DNA of 64,000 nucleotides from Rhodoluna limnophila (GTDB taxonomy: Bacteria > Actinomycetota > Actinomycetes > Actinomycetales > Microbacteriaceae): contig NZ_CP040509.1 of assembly GCF_005845365.1 (NCBI RefSeq), positions 1,302,001 through 1,366,000 on the forward strand, in the 5' to 3' direction. Of this stretch, positions 42,646 to 52,497 are shown in pieces. The translations under genes were made by a program, and so were the position numbers. Below the pieces are notes generated by a model. The model did not search any database. It was given only the letters and a program-made list of their open reading frames with translations, and had not been told where the DNA came from. The first letter of the stretch is position 1; each line of letters opens with the position of its first letter.

Positions 42646-43440
42646 GTGCGCATTGCTACCCACAACGTAAATTCCATTCGCACCCGCGTTGATCGCGTGG
42701 TTGATTGGCTGGTCCGTTCCAACACGGATGTCCTGGCGATGCAAGAAATCAAGTGCAAACCAGACCAGTTTCCGTACCAAAAATTTGAAGATGCTGGCTA
42801 CAAAATAACCATGCACGGTTTGAATCAGTGGAATGGTGTTGCTTTTGCCAGCCGAATCGAAGCTGAGGACGTTGAGATTGGCTTCTCGGGCATGCCGGCC
42901 TTTGGCAAAGGAGGCAAGGACCCGATTGAAGAAGCTCGTGCCCTTGGTGCAACCTTCAATGGCGTGCGGCTTTGGTCTTTATATGTGCCAAACGGCCGAG
43001 AGGTAAACGACGAGCACTATCACTACAAACTTGAGTGGCTAGACCGGCTGGCAGCCAACACTGCCGAGTGGGTTGAGCACGAGCCAGACCAGCCGCTGGC
43101 ACTGATGGGTGACTTCAACATTGCGCCACTAGACACAGACGTCTGGGACATCGACGATTTTGCTGGGGCAACCCACGTTTCAGAGCCTGAGCGCCAAGCA
43201 TTTGAGGCGTTTGAGCAGATCGGTTTGCAAGATGTGGTCCGCCCGTTGGTGCCACAGGGTTACACCTACTGGGACTACCAGCAGCTGCGGTTCCCTCGCA
43301 ATGAAGGCATGCGCATCGACTTCATCCTGGGGTCTGAGCCTTTTTCTGAGCGGGTTACCCGCGCGGTTATTGACCGCGATGAACGCAAGGGCGAGGCCCC
43401 GAGTGACCACGTGCCGGTGGTCGTTGACCTAACCGACTGA
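42646..43440 (+). CDS. xthA: exodeoxyribonuclease III-type AP endonuclease
   Basis: This 264-aa enzyme of the exonuclease III/APE family starts MRIATHNVNSIRTRVDRVVDWL. It has LAMQEIKC (metal-binding Glu), LYVPNGREVNDEHYHYKLEWLDRL, LMGDFNIAPLDTD (catalytic Asp and Asn) and SDHVPVVVDL with the catalytic Asp/His. It cuts DNA at abasic sites for base excision repair. The start is GTG at 42646. It converges with the AlkD-like gene, overlapping by 12 nt. Confidence 0.94.
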   Translation: MRIATHNVNSIRTRVDRVVDWLVRSNTDVLAMQEIKCKPDQFPYQKFEDAGYKITMHGLNQWNGVAFASRIEAEDVEIGFSGMPAFGKGGKDPIEEARALGATFNGVRLWSLYVPNGREVNDEHYHYKLEWLDRLAANTAEWVEHEPDQPLALMGDFNIAPLDTDVWDIDDFAGATHVSEPERQAFEAFEQIGLQDVVRPLVPQGYTYWDYQQLRFPRNEGMRIDFILGSEPFSERVTRAVIDRDERKGEAPSDHVPVVVDLTD

Positions 43441-44166
43441 GAGCCAGTACTTTCGCTCAGTTTCATCAAGTTTTTCGATGGAATAGCGCAGCGCGGTTCT
43501 AGGCATCGTGGCCGCGAAGCGGCTCAAAAATTCGCGCAATTTTTCAACATCGCGCTTGCCCGCTTCGCGAAGCATCCATCCGACTGCCTTGTGAATTAGG
43601 TCGTGTTTGTCACCAAGCAGCATTTCGGCAATGGCCCAGGTGGGCTCAAGGTCAAAGTTTTCAAAGCCGTTTTTATCAGCCCGGATAAACGCGAACGTGA
43701 AGATAATTGCCGCCCGTCGCTCCCACAGCAAGTCACTCTTGGCTAGTCGCTGAAGTAGGTCCATGGCATCTGGTTTGCCAATCAAAAAAGCACCCAGATA
43801 CGGTGCGGTGGCATCGACAAGATCCCAGTTATTCACTCGGCCCTCTTGCAGCAGTTGCAGGTAGTGATCGAACATTTCTTGCTGCTCGGCTGCTGCTTTG
43901 GTGCGCTTAAAGCGGTTGACCATAACGAACAGCCCGCACTGGCGGTGTTCGTGCACCTCAGATGCCAGCAGTTCATCAATCTCGTGCTGCGGCAGTGATT
44001 TGTGTTTGGCCGCTACCGAGCGGGTCTCCGGTACCTTTGCACCGATGAATACATCGCCCTCGCCATACTGCCCCGGCCCGGTCTTGAAAAACCAAGAGAA
44101 GGTTGCCTCTTTTTCGGGGCGCGCAAAAGCGGCCAGGTCTTGCTTTACGCTGGCCGCTGTAGACAT
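43429..44166 (-). CDS. AlkD-like DNA glycosylase (DNA alkylation repair protein)
   Basis: This 245-aa all-helical HEAT-repeat-like protein matches AlkD: FSWFFKTGPGQYGEGDVFIGAKVP (start), VNNWDLVDATAPYLGAFL (active-site Asp/Trp), ERRAAIIFTFAFIRAD and HKAVGWMLREAGKRD. It removes alkylated bases such as 3-methyladenine and N7-alkylguanine. The ATG at 44166 starts the domain, and the extended frame to 44253 overlaps the neighbouring gene and adds a non-family tail. It is located tail to tail with xthA. Confidence 0.9.
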   Translation of the reverse strand: MSTAASVKQDLAAFARPEKEATFSWFFKTGPGQYGEGDVFIGAKVPETRSVAAKHKSLPQHEIDELLASEVHEHRQCGLFVMVNRFKRTKAAAEQQEMFDHYLQLLQEGRVNNWDLVDATAPYLGAFLIGKPDAMDLLQRLAKSDLLWERRAAIIFTFAFIRADKNGFENFDLEPTWAIAEMLLGDKHDLIHKAVGWMLREAGKRDVEKLREFLSRFAATMPRTALRYSIEKLDETERKYWLSVG

Positions 44167-44191
44167 TTTTGGAGTTAGTTTTGCGGGGGAA

Positions 44192-45181
44192 TTAGGCCGC
44201 GAAGGTGCCAACCACAACCAGTGCATCGCCAGCAGCTGGGGTGATTCGGGCATTTTTCGGTGGGTTCAGGGCCACGCCACCAGAGGCAGCATCAAAGTAG
44301 CCGATTACCGAGTAACCCTTCGAGATACCGGCAACTGCAACATCGGCAAGCTCGATGGCCTGACCGACCGGGGCAAAATTGGCAACCGGCAATAGGCCGA
44401 TGCTGGCGCCCTGTGCTGCAAATAGCCCATCAAAGACCGAGAGCAAATCTGAGTTCTCAGAAATTTGGGCCAGCAATTTGGCTTGTAGGTTGGCAACCGG
44501 CACGGTGGCATCGGTGTGTTTTTGCACTAAAGCCGGCAACACCTGCGCCTGGCTCAAGTCAAGTTTTGCCAGGGCGTCTTCACGGATGCCCGTGTAGATA
44601 ACCTGGTCGTCGTCTTCGGCCAAAGCAATAATCTGCGATCCGTGCGGCAATGCCTGATCGGCCGCTGGGTTGATAACCGGCTCACCGTCAATTACCGCGC
44701 CAATTACCGACGCTGTGTTGAACGCCAAAACGGCATCTGCGTAGGTTTTACCAAACAGCGCTGGCAACTCATTGAAGTAAATTTCTTCGCCCTCGAAAGA
44801 CAAAATTTCTTCGATGGCCACCCGTAGCGCTGGGTGTTGGGCCGCGTGCGCGTTGATCAAGTCCTCAAGGTACTCAAGTTTTGAACTTAGGTCGATGATT
44901 GACTTAGCGCCGGCAGCGTTAGCAACCTCTAGGTCTTTGGCGCTGGTTGGGTCACCCTGAATGATCTGAAACTTCTGCCGACCAAGGTCAAGGCCGGCCA
45001 GAGCTGATTCAACCTCGGCGGGTGCAGTCTGCGACAAAACCACGATGCGTGGCTTGCGCACGTTTTCGTTCGCAATCGTAAGTTCTTTGATGACCTCAAT
45101 GGCCACCGGTGACCAGCCGAGAATTAGTGAGTGCCCGCCTCGTTTGAGAGCGCGGTTACCAAATTTGCTGATGCTTGCCAT
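44192..45181 (-). CDS. RCK/NAD-binding domain protein related to CASTOR/POLLUX ion channels, without the channel
   Basis: This 329-aa soluble protein begins SLILGWSPVAIEVIKELTIAN, like the GWS-type NAD-binding domain of CASTOR/POLLUX-related channels. It continues with RIVVLSQTAP, FQIIQGDPTSAKDLEVANAAGAKSIIDLS and a repeat-like C-terminal half. Channel proteins of this family have N-terminal membrane helices and about 600 residues, but here no transmembrane segment is found. A soluble regulator or a gene-split half is possible. It starts at ATG 45181 behind TAAACT. Confidence 0.72.
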   Translation of the reverse strand: MASISKFGNRALKRGGHSLILGWSPVAIEVIKELTIANENVRKPRIVVLSQTAPAEVESALAGLDLGRQKFQIIQGDPTSAKDLEVANAAGAKSIIDLSSKLEYLEDLINAHAAQHPALRVAIEEILSFEGEEIYFNELPALFGKTYADAVLAFNTASVIGAVIDGEPVINPAADQALPHGSQIIALAEDDDQVIYTGIREDALAKLDLSQAQVLPALVQKHTDATVPVANLQAKLLAQISENSDLLSVFDGLFAAQGASIGLLPVANFAPVGQAIELADVAVAGISKGYSVIGYFDAASGGVALNPPKNARITPAAGDALVVVGTFAA

Positions 45182-45187
45182 GGTGTC

Positions 45188-45193
45188 AGTTTA
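45188..45193 (-). promoter_or_regulatory. -10 box of a leaderless promoter
   Basis: TAAACT (minus strand) is 6 nt before the ATG at 45181, and no Shine-Dalgarno is seen. Confidence 0.45.
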
Positions 45194-45231
45194 TCTAGCC
45201 AGTCTGAGAGCCGGCTGCGCCGGGGTTACCC

Positions 45232-47382
45232 CTAGATTTCTCCGGGGGTAACCACCAGCTGCACACCGTCTTCGGCAACATCCACTTTGACCAAAGAGCC
45301 ATCGTGAATTGTTCCGGCCAAAAGCAGGTTTGCCAAGCGGTCATCGATCTGCTGCTGCATCAATCTGCGAAGCGGGCGGGCGCCGTAGATTGGGTCGTAT
45401 CCCTTGTCGGCCAACCAGGTTCTGGCGGCCGGGGTAACTGCCAACTGCAGGCGGCGCTGCTCTAGGCGGTGCTGCAGACGGTCGATGTTGAGTTCAACAA
45501 TCTGACCAAGCTCACTGCGGTCAAGCGCACTGAACACCACGATGTCGTCTAGGCGGTTCAAGAACTCTGGCTTGAAGTGGCCACGAACCGTTGCCAAAAC
45601 TGCCTCGCGCTTTTGGTCGGCACCCAACTCTTGGTCGATCAAGAACTGGCTGCCTAGGTTAGAGGTCAAAATCAGAATCACATTCTTGAAGTCCACGACG
45701 CGGCCCTGACCATCGGTCAATCGGCCATCATCCAAGACCTGAAGCAAGACATCGAAGACCTCAGGGTGAGCCTTTTCAACCTCATCGAGCAGAACCACCG
45801 AGTATGGTCGGCGACGAACGGCTTCGGTCAATTGACCGCCCTCTTCGTAACCGATGTACCCCGGAGGCGCACCAAGCAAACGGCTAACCGAGTGCTTCTC
45901 GCCATACTCACTCATGTCGATGCGAACCATGGCCTTCTCGTCGTCAAACAAGAATTCAGCCAGGCTCTTGGCAAGCTCAGTTTTTCCGACGCCGGTTGGC
46001 CCCAAGAACAGGAACGAACCGGTTGGGCGATCTGGGTCGCTGATGCCGGCCTTGGTGCGGCGAACAGCATCCGAAACTGACTTGACAGCGGCCTTCTGGC
46101 CAATCAGGCGTTTACCCAATTCGGCTTCAAGGTTGAGCAACTTCTCGCTTTCACCAGCTAGCAGGCGGCCGGTTGGGACACCGGTCCAGGCACTAACCAC
46201 AGCAGCGATGTCATCCTCGCCGACCTGGTCGTTGACCATGCGATCAGCGCTTGCCTCGCCAGCCTCGGCTGACTCAAGTTGCGCCAACTCTTTTTCCAAA
46301 GCCGGGATCTCTCCGTAGAGCAAACGCGATGCACGCTCGAGGTTTGCCTCACGTTGTGCACGTTCGGCCTCGATGCGCAAGCCATCAAGTTTGGTCTTTA
46401 GGTCACCAACCTTGTTGAGTTCGGCGCGCTCTTTAGCCCAACGTTCGTTCAAACCATCAAGTGCCTTGGACTTTTCGGCTAGGTCATCGCGAAGCTTTTC
46501 GAGGCGCTCCTTTGAGGCCTCGTCCTTCTCCTTTTTCAGAGCCAACTCTTCAAGCTTTAGTCGGTCAACCTGGCGGCGAAGTTCGTCAATCTCAATCGGT
46601 GCCGAGTCAATCTCCATGCGCAGGCGTGAAGCCGCCTCATCAATCAGGTCAATTGCCTTGTCTGGCAGCTGGCGCCCAGTGATGTATCGGTTAGACAAAG
46701 TCGCTGCGGCAACCAGCGCGCTGTCAGCAATGGCCACCTTGTGGTGTGCCTCGTAGCGCTCTTTTAGTCCGCGCAAAATCGCGATGGTGTCAACCACTGA
46801 TGGCTCACCAACGTAAACCTGCTGGAACCTGCGCTCAAGGGCAGGGTCCTTCTCGATCCGCTCGCGGTACTCGTCCAGGGTGGTGGCACCGATCAGCCGC
46901 AATTCACCGCGGGCAAGCATCGGCTTCAACATGTTGGCGGCATCCTGGCCGTCTCCGGCACCGGCACCCACCAAAGTGTGCAGCTCATCGATAAATGTAA
47001 TTACCTGGCCCTCGGCGGCATTGATTTCGGCCAACACAGCCTTAAGGCGCTCTTCAAATTCACCCCGATACTTGGCACCGGCAACCATCGCAGCAAGGTC
47101 AAGGCTGATCAGCTGCTTGTCCTTCAGGCTCTCAGGTACGTCACCGGCAATGATGCGCTGGGCTAGGCCCTCTACCACTGCGGTCTTACCAACACCTGGT
47201 TCACCGATCAGGACCGGGTTGTTTTTGGTTCGGCGGCTAAGCACCTGTGACACTCGACGGATCTCGGCGTCTCTGCCAATCACCGGGTCGAGCTTTCCCG
47301 ACTTAGCAATGTCGGTTAGGTTTACGCCGTATTTTTCCAGCGCTGAACGCTGGTCTTCTGGTTGCATATTTTGATTGTTCAT
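45232..47382 (-). CDS. clpB: disaggregase ClpB lacking the N-terminal domain
   Basis: This 716-aa double AAA+ ATPase has Walker A1 GEPGVGKT (60-67), the first Walker B, a long coiled-coil middle domain (about 280-410) and a second Walker A GPTGVGKT near residue 470, followed by [11 protein letters not shown]. It resolves protein aggregates with DnaK. The usual N-terminal Clp_N domain (about 150 residues) is absent and the start comes right before the first AAA domain. The ATG overlaps the hspR stop by 4 nt, with GGAGGG upstream. It is the last gene of the heat-shock operon. Confidence 0.93.
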   Translation of the reverse strand: MNNQNMQPEDQRSALEKYGVNLTDIAKSGKLDPVIGRDAEIRRVSQVLSRRTKNNPVLIGEPGVGKTAVVEGLAQRIIAGDVPESLKDKQLISLDLAAMVAGAKYRGEFEERLKAVLAEINAAEGQVITFIDELHTLVGAGAGDGQDAANMLKPMLARGELRLIGATTLDEYRERIEKDPALERRFQQVYVGEPSVVDTIAILRGLKERYEAHHKVAIADSALVAAATLSNRYITGRQLPDKAIDLIDEAASRLRMEIDSAPIEIDELRRQVDRLKLEELALKKEKDEASKERLEKLRDDLAEKSKALDGLNERWAKERAELNKVGDLKTKLDGLRIEAERAQREANLERASRLLYGEIPALEKELAQLESAEAGEASADRMVNDQVGEDDIAAVVSAWTGVPTGRLLAGESEKLLNLEAELGKRLIGQKAAVKSVSDAVRRTKAGISDPDRPTGSFLFLGPTGVGKTELAKSLAEFLFDDEKAMVRIDMSEYGEKHSVSRLLGAPPGYIGYEEGGQLTEAVRRRPYSVVLLDEVEKAHPEVFDVLLQVLDDGRLTDGQGRVVDFKNVILILTSNLGSQFLIDQELGADQKREAVLATVRGHFKPEFLNRLDDIVVFSALDRSELGQIVELNIDRLQHRLEQRRLQLAVTPAARTWLADKGYDPIYGARPLRRLMQQQIDDRLANLLLAGTIHDGSLVKVDVAEDGVQLVVTPGEI

Positions 47383-47792
47383 CGCGCCCTCCACAGCACT
47401 ACTGAGTTGTGCTTCGCTGGTCTTTGACCGCGAGCAATACTCTCAACACCCTGATCACCCGCTGCAAAAACTCGGGCCCCAGGTCTATTCATAAGTTCGT
47501 TGGCTAGCGCTTGTTCGAGGTCTCGAACACGCTTGGCTAGCTCGGCATTTTGGTTTTCGAGTTCCAAAATGCGTCGAATGCCCTCAAGGCTCACACCCTC
47601 ATTTGAGAGGCGTGCAATTTCGCGAAGTTGGGCAACATTTCGCATGGTGTATCGGCGGGTTTGCCCACCGGTACGGCTTGGCACCACCAACCCGATGCGG
47701 TCGTAATCACGCAGGGTTTGCGGGTGCATTGAGGCCAGTTCAGCCGCAACGCCAATCGCAAAGATTGGTGAGTTCTCGTCTAACTGTTCCAT
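47379..47792 (-). CDS. hspR: heat-shock repressor HspR (MerR family)
   Basis: This 137-aa protein has a MerR HTH ([25 protein letters not shown]), the wing [19 protein letters not shown] and a coiled-coil tail [20 protein letters not shown]. It binds HAIR sequences upstream of dnaK and represses the operon with DnaK as co-repressor. The gene sits between dnaJ and clpB in the operon. HAIR-like elements are seen upstream of dnaK at 51222-51305. Confidence 0.93.
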   Translation of the reverse strand: MEQLDENSPIFAIGVAAELASMHPQTLRDYDRIGLVVPSRTGGQTRRYTMRNVAQLREIARLSNEGVSLEGIRRILELENQNAELAKRVRDLEQALANELMNRPGARVFAAGDQGVESIARGQRPAKHNSVVLWRAR

Positions 47793-47800
47793 TAGGGCTC

Positions 47801-48730
47801 CTAGAGAAGTCCGGCCTTATTCAGCAGGTCCTCGCGAGGGTCCTCGTCCGGAAGGTGGCTCTCGAATTCCTCGAGTGCCTTGCGCGCCTTGTCGTTGATG
47901 TGGCTCGGCACCGCAATGTCCACGGTTGCAAGCAGGTCACCCTCGCCCTTGGCCGTCACAACTCCGCGGCCTTTGACTCTAAGCACGCGTCCGTTTGGTG
48001 TGCCCGGCGCAACCTTTAGTTTCACTGGATCGCCGCCCAGGGTTGGTACCTGAATGGTTGCACCCAATACCGCCTCGGCAAAGGTCACCGGCACTGTTAC
48101 CCGGATGTTCTGGCCATCGCGGGTGAACACCGGGTGCGGCTTGACCGTCACGGTGATGATTAGGTCACCGGATGGTCCGCCGTTTGGAGATGCCTGACCC
48201 TTGCCAGCAATCTTGATCTTCTGACCGTCTTGAACGCCGGCTGGAATCTTGATGCTAGTTGGTTCACCGTTGCTCTTGAGTTGCAACTTGATCGTGGTGC
48301 CTTTAACACCATCGATGAAGTCCAGCGTGGTTGAGGTGGTGAGGTCTGCTCCGCGCTGCGGACCAAAACCTCCCCGACCTCCGCCACCAAAGAGGTTGGC
48401 AAATACGTCTTCAAAACCGCCGCCGCCAAAGTTGGCGCCACCAGGAAATCCTCCTGGAAAACCGCCACCCTGACCGCCGGTGAAACGAGCGCCGGAACCC
48501 ATTGCTCGCATCTGGTCGTACTCAGCGCGCTGATCTTTGTCAGAAAGAACCGAGTAGGCCTCGCTGATTTCTTTGAAGCGTGCTTCTGCCTTGGCATCAC
48601 CCGGATTGGTATCTGGGTGAAACTGCCGCGACAACTTGCGGTAGACCTTTTTCAGTTCTGCTTCAGACACGTCTTTAGCTACGCCAAGGACCTTATAAAA
48701 GTCCTTGTCGAACCAATCTTGACTTGCCAT
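47801..48730 (-). CDS. dnaJ: DnaJ-type co-chaperone without zinc finger
   Basis: This 309-aa protein has a J domain (DFYKVLGVAKDVSEAELKKVYRKLSRQFHPDTNPGD, with the HPD motif), then a Gly/Phe-rich region and a C-terminal substrate-binding part. It lacks the CxxCxGxG zinc-finger repeats of full DnaJ, so it is of the CbpA-like type II form. It delivers clients to DnaK. It follows grpE by about 27 nt and precedes hspR by 8 nt. Confidence 0.93.
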   Translation of the reverse strand: MASQDWFDKDFYKVLGVAKDVSEAELKKVYRKLSRQFHPDTNPGDAKAEARFKEISEAYSVLSDKDQRAEYDQMRAMGSGARFTGGQGGGFPGGFPGGANFGGGGFEDVFANLFGGGGRGGFGPQRGADLTTSTTLDFIDGVKGTTIKLQLKSNGEPTSIKIPAGVQDGQKIKIAGKGQASPNGGPSGDLIITVTVKPHPVFTRDGQNIRVTVPVTFAEAVLGATIQVPTLGGDPVKLKVAPGTPNGRVLRVKGRGVVTAKGEGDLLATVDIAVPSHINDKARKALEEFESHLPDEDPREDLLNKAGLL

Positions 48731-48756
48731 GTGTATTGAACCTCTTTTGTAATTTC

Positions 48757-49323
48757 TTATTCAGCTGGGATGAAGACGGCAACCATTGCTGGTCGCAGCA
48801 GGCGGTCGCCAAGCATGAAGCCCGGCTCAATTACATCTGCAATAACGTTTTCAGTTACCTCTGGGTTTGGGGTCTGCACCAGAGCATTGTGTAGCTCTGG
48901 GTCAAACTTGTCACCCTTCTCGGCAAATGCCTTGAGACCAAATTTGTCTCCGGCATTGCGAAGCTTGGTGACAACTGCAGCAAACGGTGAGCCCTCAAGG
49001 TCTCCGTGTGCTTCAGCACGCGATAGGTCGTCGAGTGCCGGTAGCACTGCGCGAAGAACCTCAGCAATTGCTGCGTTGCGAGCTACATCGCGGTCGCGTT
49101 CAACGCGTGCTTTGTAGTTCACAAACTCAGCTTGCAGTCGCTGCAGATCGGCCAAAAGTTCGGCCTCCTTGCTCTGCGGACCTAGGTCTTCGACCAAATC
49201 TGCTAATGCCTGGTCAATGGCATCTGGCTCTGCCTCAGGGGAGTCCTCTGAAAGAGATTGCGAAGCATCGTGAATTTCAGAGGATTCCTCTGGGCTAGTG
49301 CCAGCTGGATTTTGATCAGACAT
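48757..49323 (-). CDS. grpE: nucleotide exchange factor GrpE
   Basis: This 188-aa protein has an acidic, Ser/Glu-rich N-terminus. A long coiled coil (AELLADLQRLQAEFVNYKARVERDRDV) follows, then the four-helix/beta-wing domain ending EPGFMLGDRLLRPAMVAVF. It exchanges ADP for ATP on DnaK. The start shares one base with the dnaK stop. Confidence 0.95.
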   Translation of the reverse strand: MSDQNPAGTSPEESSEIHDASQSLSEDSPEAEPDAIDQALADLVEDLGPQSKEAELLADLQRLQAEFVNYKARVERDRDVARNAAIAEVLRAVLPALDDLSRAEAHGDLEGSPFAAVVTKLRNAGDKFGLKAFAEKGDKFDPELHNALVQTPNPEVTENVIADVIEPGFMLGDRLLRPAMVAVFIPAE

Positions 49324-51161
49324 TATTTCTTTTCCTCATCCTCGTCGACAACCTCAGCGTCAACCACGTCTTCACCAGATGCATCAGCCGCAGCTTCTTC
49401 ACCCTCGGCAGGCGCAGCAGCGTAGATTGCCTCGCCCAGCTTCTGCTGTGATTCGTTTAGCTTGTCGAGTGCAGACTTAACCGCCTCAATGTCTTCTCCG
49501 GCGAGCGCAGTCTTTAGAGCATCAACGTCAGCCTGAACTGTGGTCTTTACGTCCTCAGGTAGCTTCTCGTCGTTCTCTTTGATCAGCTTCTCGATCTGGT
49601 AGACCAAACCTTCGGCCTGGTTGCGAGTGTCGGCTTCTTCACGGCGCTTCTTGTCTTCAGCGGCGTGCTCTTCACCTTCGCGAACCATGCGCTCGATGTC
49701 TTCCTTTGACAACGATGAACCACCGGTGATGGTCACAGATGCTTCCTTGCCGGTGCCCTTGTCCTTTGCAGACACGTGCACGATACCGTTGGCATCGATG
49801 TCGAAGGTAACTTCAATCTGAGGCACGCCGCGCGGTGCTGGGGCAATGCCGGCTAGGTCAAAGTTTCCGAGTGACTTGTTGTCGCGAACAAATTCACGCT
49901 CACCCTGGTAAACCTGGATGCTCACTGATGGCTGGTTGTCATCTGCGGTGGTGAAGGTCTCTGAACGCTTGGTCGGAATCGCAGTGTTGCGCTCGATCAG
50001 CTTGGTCATGATTCCACCCTTGGTTTCGATACCAAGAGATAGTGGAGTCACGTCGATTAGCAGAACGTCCTTGCGCTCACCCTTTAGAACACCAGCCTGT
50101 AGTGATGCACCAACTGCAACGACCTCATCTGGGTTTACACCCTTGTTAGGCTCCTTGCCACCGGTCAGGCTCTTGACTAGCTCAGATACTGCAGGCATAC
50201 GGGTTGAACCACCAACAAGTACCACGTGGGCAATGTCGCCAACCTTTACGCCGGCTTCTTTGATGACGTCTTCGAATGGCTTCTTGGTACGAAGCAATAG
50301 GTCTTCGGTCATCTGCTCGAACTGCGCACGGGTGAGGGTTTCATCCAAGTTTGCTGGGCCGTTCTCGGTTAGAGATAGGTAAGGCAACTGGATGTTGGCG
50401 CTCATTGACTGAGAAAGTTCCTTCTTAGCCTGCTCTGCAGCTTCCTTTAGGCGCTGAAGTGCAATCTTGTCCTTCGACACGTCAACACCGGTGGTCTCCT
50501 TGAACTTCTTGACCAGGTGGTCAACAATTCGCTGGTCCCAGTCATCTCCACCAAGGCGGTTGTCACCTGAGGTTGCACGAACCTGAATGGTTGAGAAGCC
50601 TTCATCCTTACCAACCTCAAGAAGGCTGACGTCGAAGGTACCGCCACCAAGGTCAAAGACCAGGATTAGCTCATCTTCTTTACCCTTGTCTAGGCCGTAA
50701 GCCAGGGCAGCCGCGGTTGGCTCGTTGATAATACGTAGAACGTTTAGACCTGCGATCTCACCGGCATCTTTGGTTGCCTGGCGCTCTGCGTCGTTGAAGT
50801 AAGCAGGAACAGTAATAACTGCGTCGGTTACAGCCTCACCAAGGTAGGTCTCAGCGTCGCGCTTTAGCTTGGCTAGGGTTCGCGCTGAAATCTCTTGTGG
50901 GGTGTACTTCTTGCCGTCAACATCAAAGGTCCAGTCGGTGCCCATGTGGCGCTTGACTGATGCGATGGTGCGGTCAACGTTGGTTACTGCCTGACGCTTT
51001 GCGGTCTCACCAACAAGAACTTCGCCGTCTTTGGTAAAGGCAACGATTGATGGAGTGGTGCGGAAGCCCTCTGCGTTAGCGATAACGGTTGGTTCGCCAC
51101 CCTCAAGCACAGAAACTGCGCTGTTGGTGGTACCTAGGTCAATACCTACTGCACGTGCCAT
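49323..51161 (-). CDS. dnaK: chaperone DnaK (Hsp70)
   Basis: This 612-aa protein starts [22 protein letters not shown], has the Hsp70 signature [18 protein letters not shown], and ends with the acidic DEDEEKK-type tail. The ATPase domain is residues 1-370 and the substrate-binding domain follows (about 380-540) with a helical lid. The ATG at 51161 was chosen because it gives the normal Hsp70 start, and the upstream extension to 51269 contains the promoter. It is the first gene of the heat-shock operon. Confidence 0.97.
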   Translation of the reverse strand: MARAVGIDLGTTNSAVSVLEGGEPTVIANAEGFRTTPSIVAFTKDGEVLVGETAKRQAVTNVDRTIASVKRHMGTDWTFDVDGKKYTPQEISARTLAKLKRDAETYLGEAVTDAVITVPAYFNDAERQATKDAGEIAGLNVLRIINEPTAAALAYGLDKGKEDELILVFDLGGGTFDVSLLEVGKDEGFSTIQVRATSGDNRLGGDDWDQRIVDHLVKKFKETTGVDVSKDKIALQRLKEAAEQAKKELSQSMSANIQLPYLSLTENGPANLDETLTRAQFEQMTEDLLLRTKKPFEDVIKEAGVKVGDIAHVVLVGGSTRMPAVSELVKSLTGGKEPNKGVNPDEVVAVGASLQAGVLKGERKDVLLIDVTPLSLGIETKGGIMTKLIERNTAIPTKRSETFTTADDNQPSVSIQVYQGEREFVRDNKSLGNFDLAGIAPAPRGVPQIEVTFDIDANGIVHVSAKDKGTGKEASVTITGGSSLSKEDIERMVREGEEHAAEDKKRREEADTRNQAEGLVYQIEKLIKENDEKLPEDVKTTVQADVDALKTALAGEDIEAVKSALDKLNESQQKLGEAIYAAAPAEGEEAAADASGEDVVDAEVVDEDEEKK

Positions 51162-51221
51162 TATTTGTTTCTCCTCGTTTTTTGGGCTTGTGGCCCGGTT
51201 GTTTACTTGCTGCGGCCCAAA

Positions 51222-51270
51222 CCTGAGCCGATTTGACTCAAGTTTCACACGCAGATTTTTAGTTGTCAAG
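51222..51270 (-). promoter_or_regulatory. dnaK promoter with HspR operator (HAIR-like element 1)
   Basis: On the minus strand TTGACA and a weak GAAACT are 17 nt apart (51268-51240). HAIR-like element 1 reads on the plus strand CCTGAGC-N7-ACTCAAG (51222-51242). It matches the consensus CTTGAGT-N7-ACTCAAG perfectly in the right half and at 5 of 7 positions in the left. It overlaps the expected transcription start, so HspR would block dnaK transcription. Confidence 0.7.
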
Positions 51271-51284
51271 CACTCTCAGCAAAA

Positions 51285-51305
51285 TCTAAGTCTTCTTGAC
51301 TCAAG
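51285..51305. promoter_or_regulatory. second HAIR-like element
   Basis: TCTAAGT-N7-ACTCAAG repeats the perfect right half-site ACTCAAG. The left half matches at only 4 of 7 positions. It lies 60 nt before the start of the secreted GH25-like gene and upstream of the dnaK -35 box, so it may help HspR bind. Confidence 0.45.
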
Positions 51306-51364
51306 TTTGCCCAGTCGGCAAAGTTTCGGAGCCAATTCCCAGCAATAAGTGGCATCCTTAAAGC

Positions 51365-52471
51365 ATGAAGCGCAGGTTTTTGAAGGTGCTCGCGGCCTTT
51401 GTGGCGGCGGGCTTGCTCACCGCAGCCTCTCCGGCGAGCGCCATTGAGCCAACCTCGGGCTACGACATCTCTTACCCGCAGTGCAACTCGGTGCTGCCTA
51501 ACGACGGCGCTTTCAAGATTGTGGGCATCAACGGCGGCCTGGTTTACTCGGGCAATCCTTGCCTCGATGACCAAATTACTTGGGCTGGCGGCACCGCTGC
51601 GCAGTTTTATATCAACACCGGCAACCTCGGGCCGTCATCTAGCTACTGGCCAGCTGGGCAAACCACCCCGGTGCTCTGCGATGCTGCCGACATCGACAGC
51701 ACCGGTTGTGCCTTCAATTACGGTTACAACGCCGCCAAAGATTCTTATCAGCGGGCGGTAGACGCCTACGCCCGACTCGGCATCACGACCTCGCCCGCAC
51801 TAACCACCTGGTGGCTAGATGTTGAGACCTCGAACAGCTGGCGTGGGGCCGACTGGCCAGAAAGCACTCCGGCCCTAACCGGAACCGATGCGACCAGCCG
51901 AAATGTGTCATCCATCGCCGGCGCCACCCACTACCTACAGTCGGTAGCCAAGATCACCAAACTTGGGGTTTACTCAACCCCTTATCAGTGGGGTGTAATT
52001 ACCGGTGGGTCAAAACTGTTCTCTGACCTAGTTAGCTGGCACGCCCTAGGTGAGTCAACCCACGAGGCCGCAGCCGCAGCCTGCACCGGCGCCAGCGGTT
52101 TTACCGGCGCACCGATTGTGATGACCCAATACATCGATACGTCTATCAACCTCGATGTCAATGTGACCTGCTCGGCCAAGGTAAAGGTAATCACCAGCCT
52201 GACCAACACCAGCACTACCTCGGTCAAACGCTCCGGATACTTCTATCTAAAAGGCACCCTAAAAACCGCTTGGGGCGCCACCATGGCCAACCGTTCTGTC
52301 ACTTTTAAGTTTGCTGGCAAGACCTACAAAGCCACCACCAGCCAAACCGGATACGTTTCGGTCAGAGTCAAGGCACCTAGTTATGCCGGCAAATTTAAGG
52401 CCGGAGTTTACTTTTGGGGAAACTATTACCTAACTCCCGACAGCAGCTTTAAAACCGTGACCGTTAAGTAG
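51365..52471 (+). CDS. secreted protein with a glycoside-hydrolase 25-like domain
   Basis: This 368-aa protein has a signal peptide (KVLAAFVAAGLLTAASPASA) and a GH25/DUF1906-like domain: GYDISYPQCN (residues 33-42), TWWLDVETSNSW and MTQYIDTSINLDV. The catalytic Asp/Glu pattern is present. Residues 270-368 form an Ig-like C-terminal domain (KVKVITSLTNTSTTSVKRSG and GYVSVRVKAPSYAGKFKAG). It may cut peptidoglycan or act at the surface. The real substrate is uncertain. No RBS was seen upstream. Confidence 0.75.
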   Translation: MKRRFLKVLAAFVAAGLLTAASPASAIEPTSGYDISYPQCNSVLPNDGAFKIVGINGGLVYSGNPCLDDQITWAGGTAAQFYINTGNLGPSSSYWPAGQTTPVLCDAADIDSTGCAFNYGYNAAKDSYQRAVDAYARLGITTSPALTTWWLDVETSNSWRGADWPESTPALTGTDATSRNVSSIAGATHYLQSVAKITKLGVYSTPYQWGVITGGSKLFSDLVSWHALGESTHEAAAAACTGASGFTGAPIVMTQYIDTSINLDVNVTCSAKVKVITSLTNTSTTSVKRSGYFYLKGTLKTAWGATMANRSVTFKFAGKTYKATTSQTGYVSVRVKAPSYAGKFKAGVYFWGNYYLTPDSSFKTVTVK

Positions 52472-52483
52472 TTAAATATCGGC

Positions 52484-52489
52484 TAGCGT
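52484..52489 (+). promoter_or_regulatory. -10 box of a leaderless promoter
   Basis: TAGCGT lies 8 nt before the ATG at 52498. Confidence 0.35.
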
Positions 52490-52497
52490 TGCTGATT

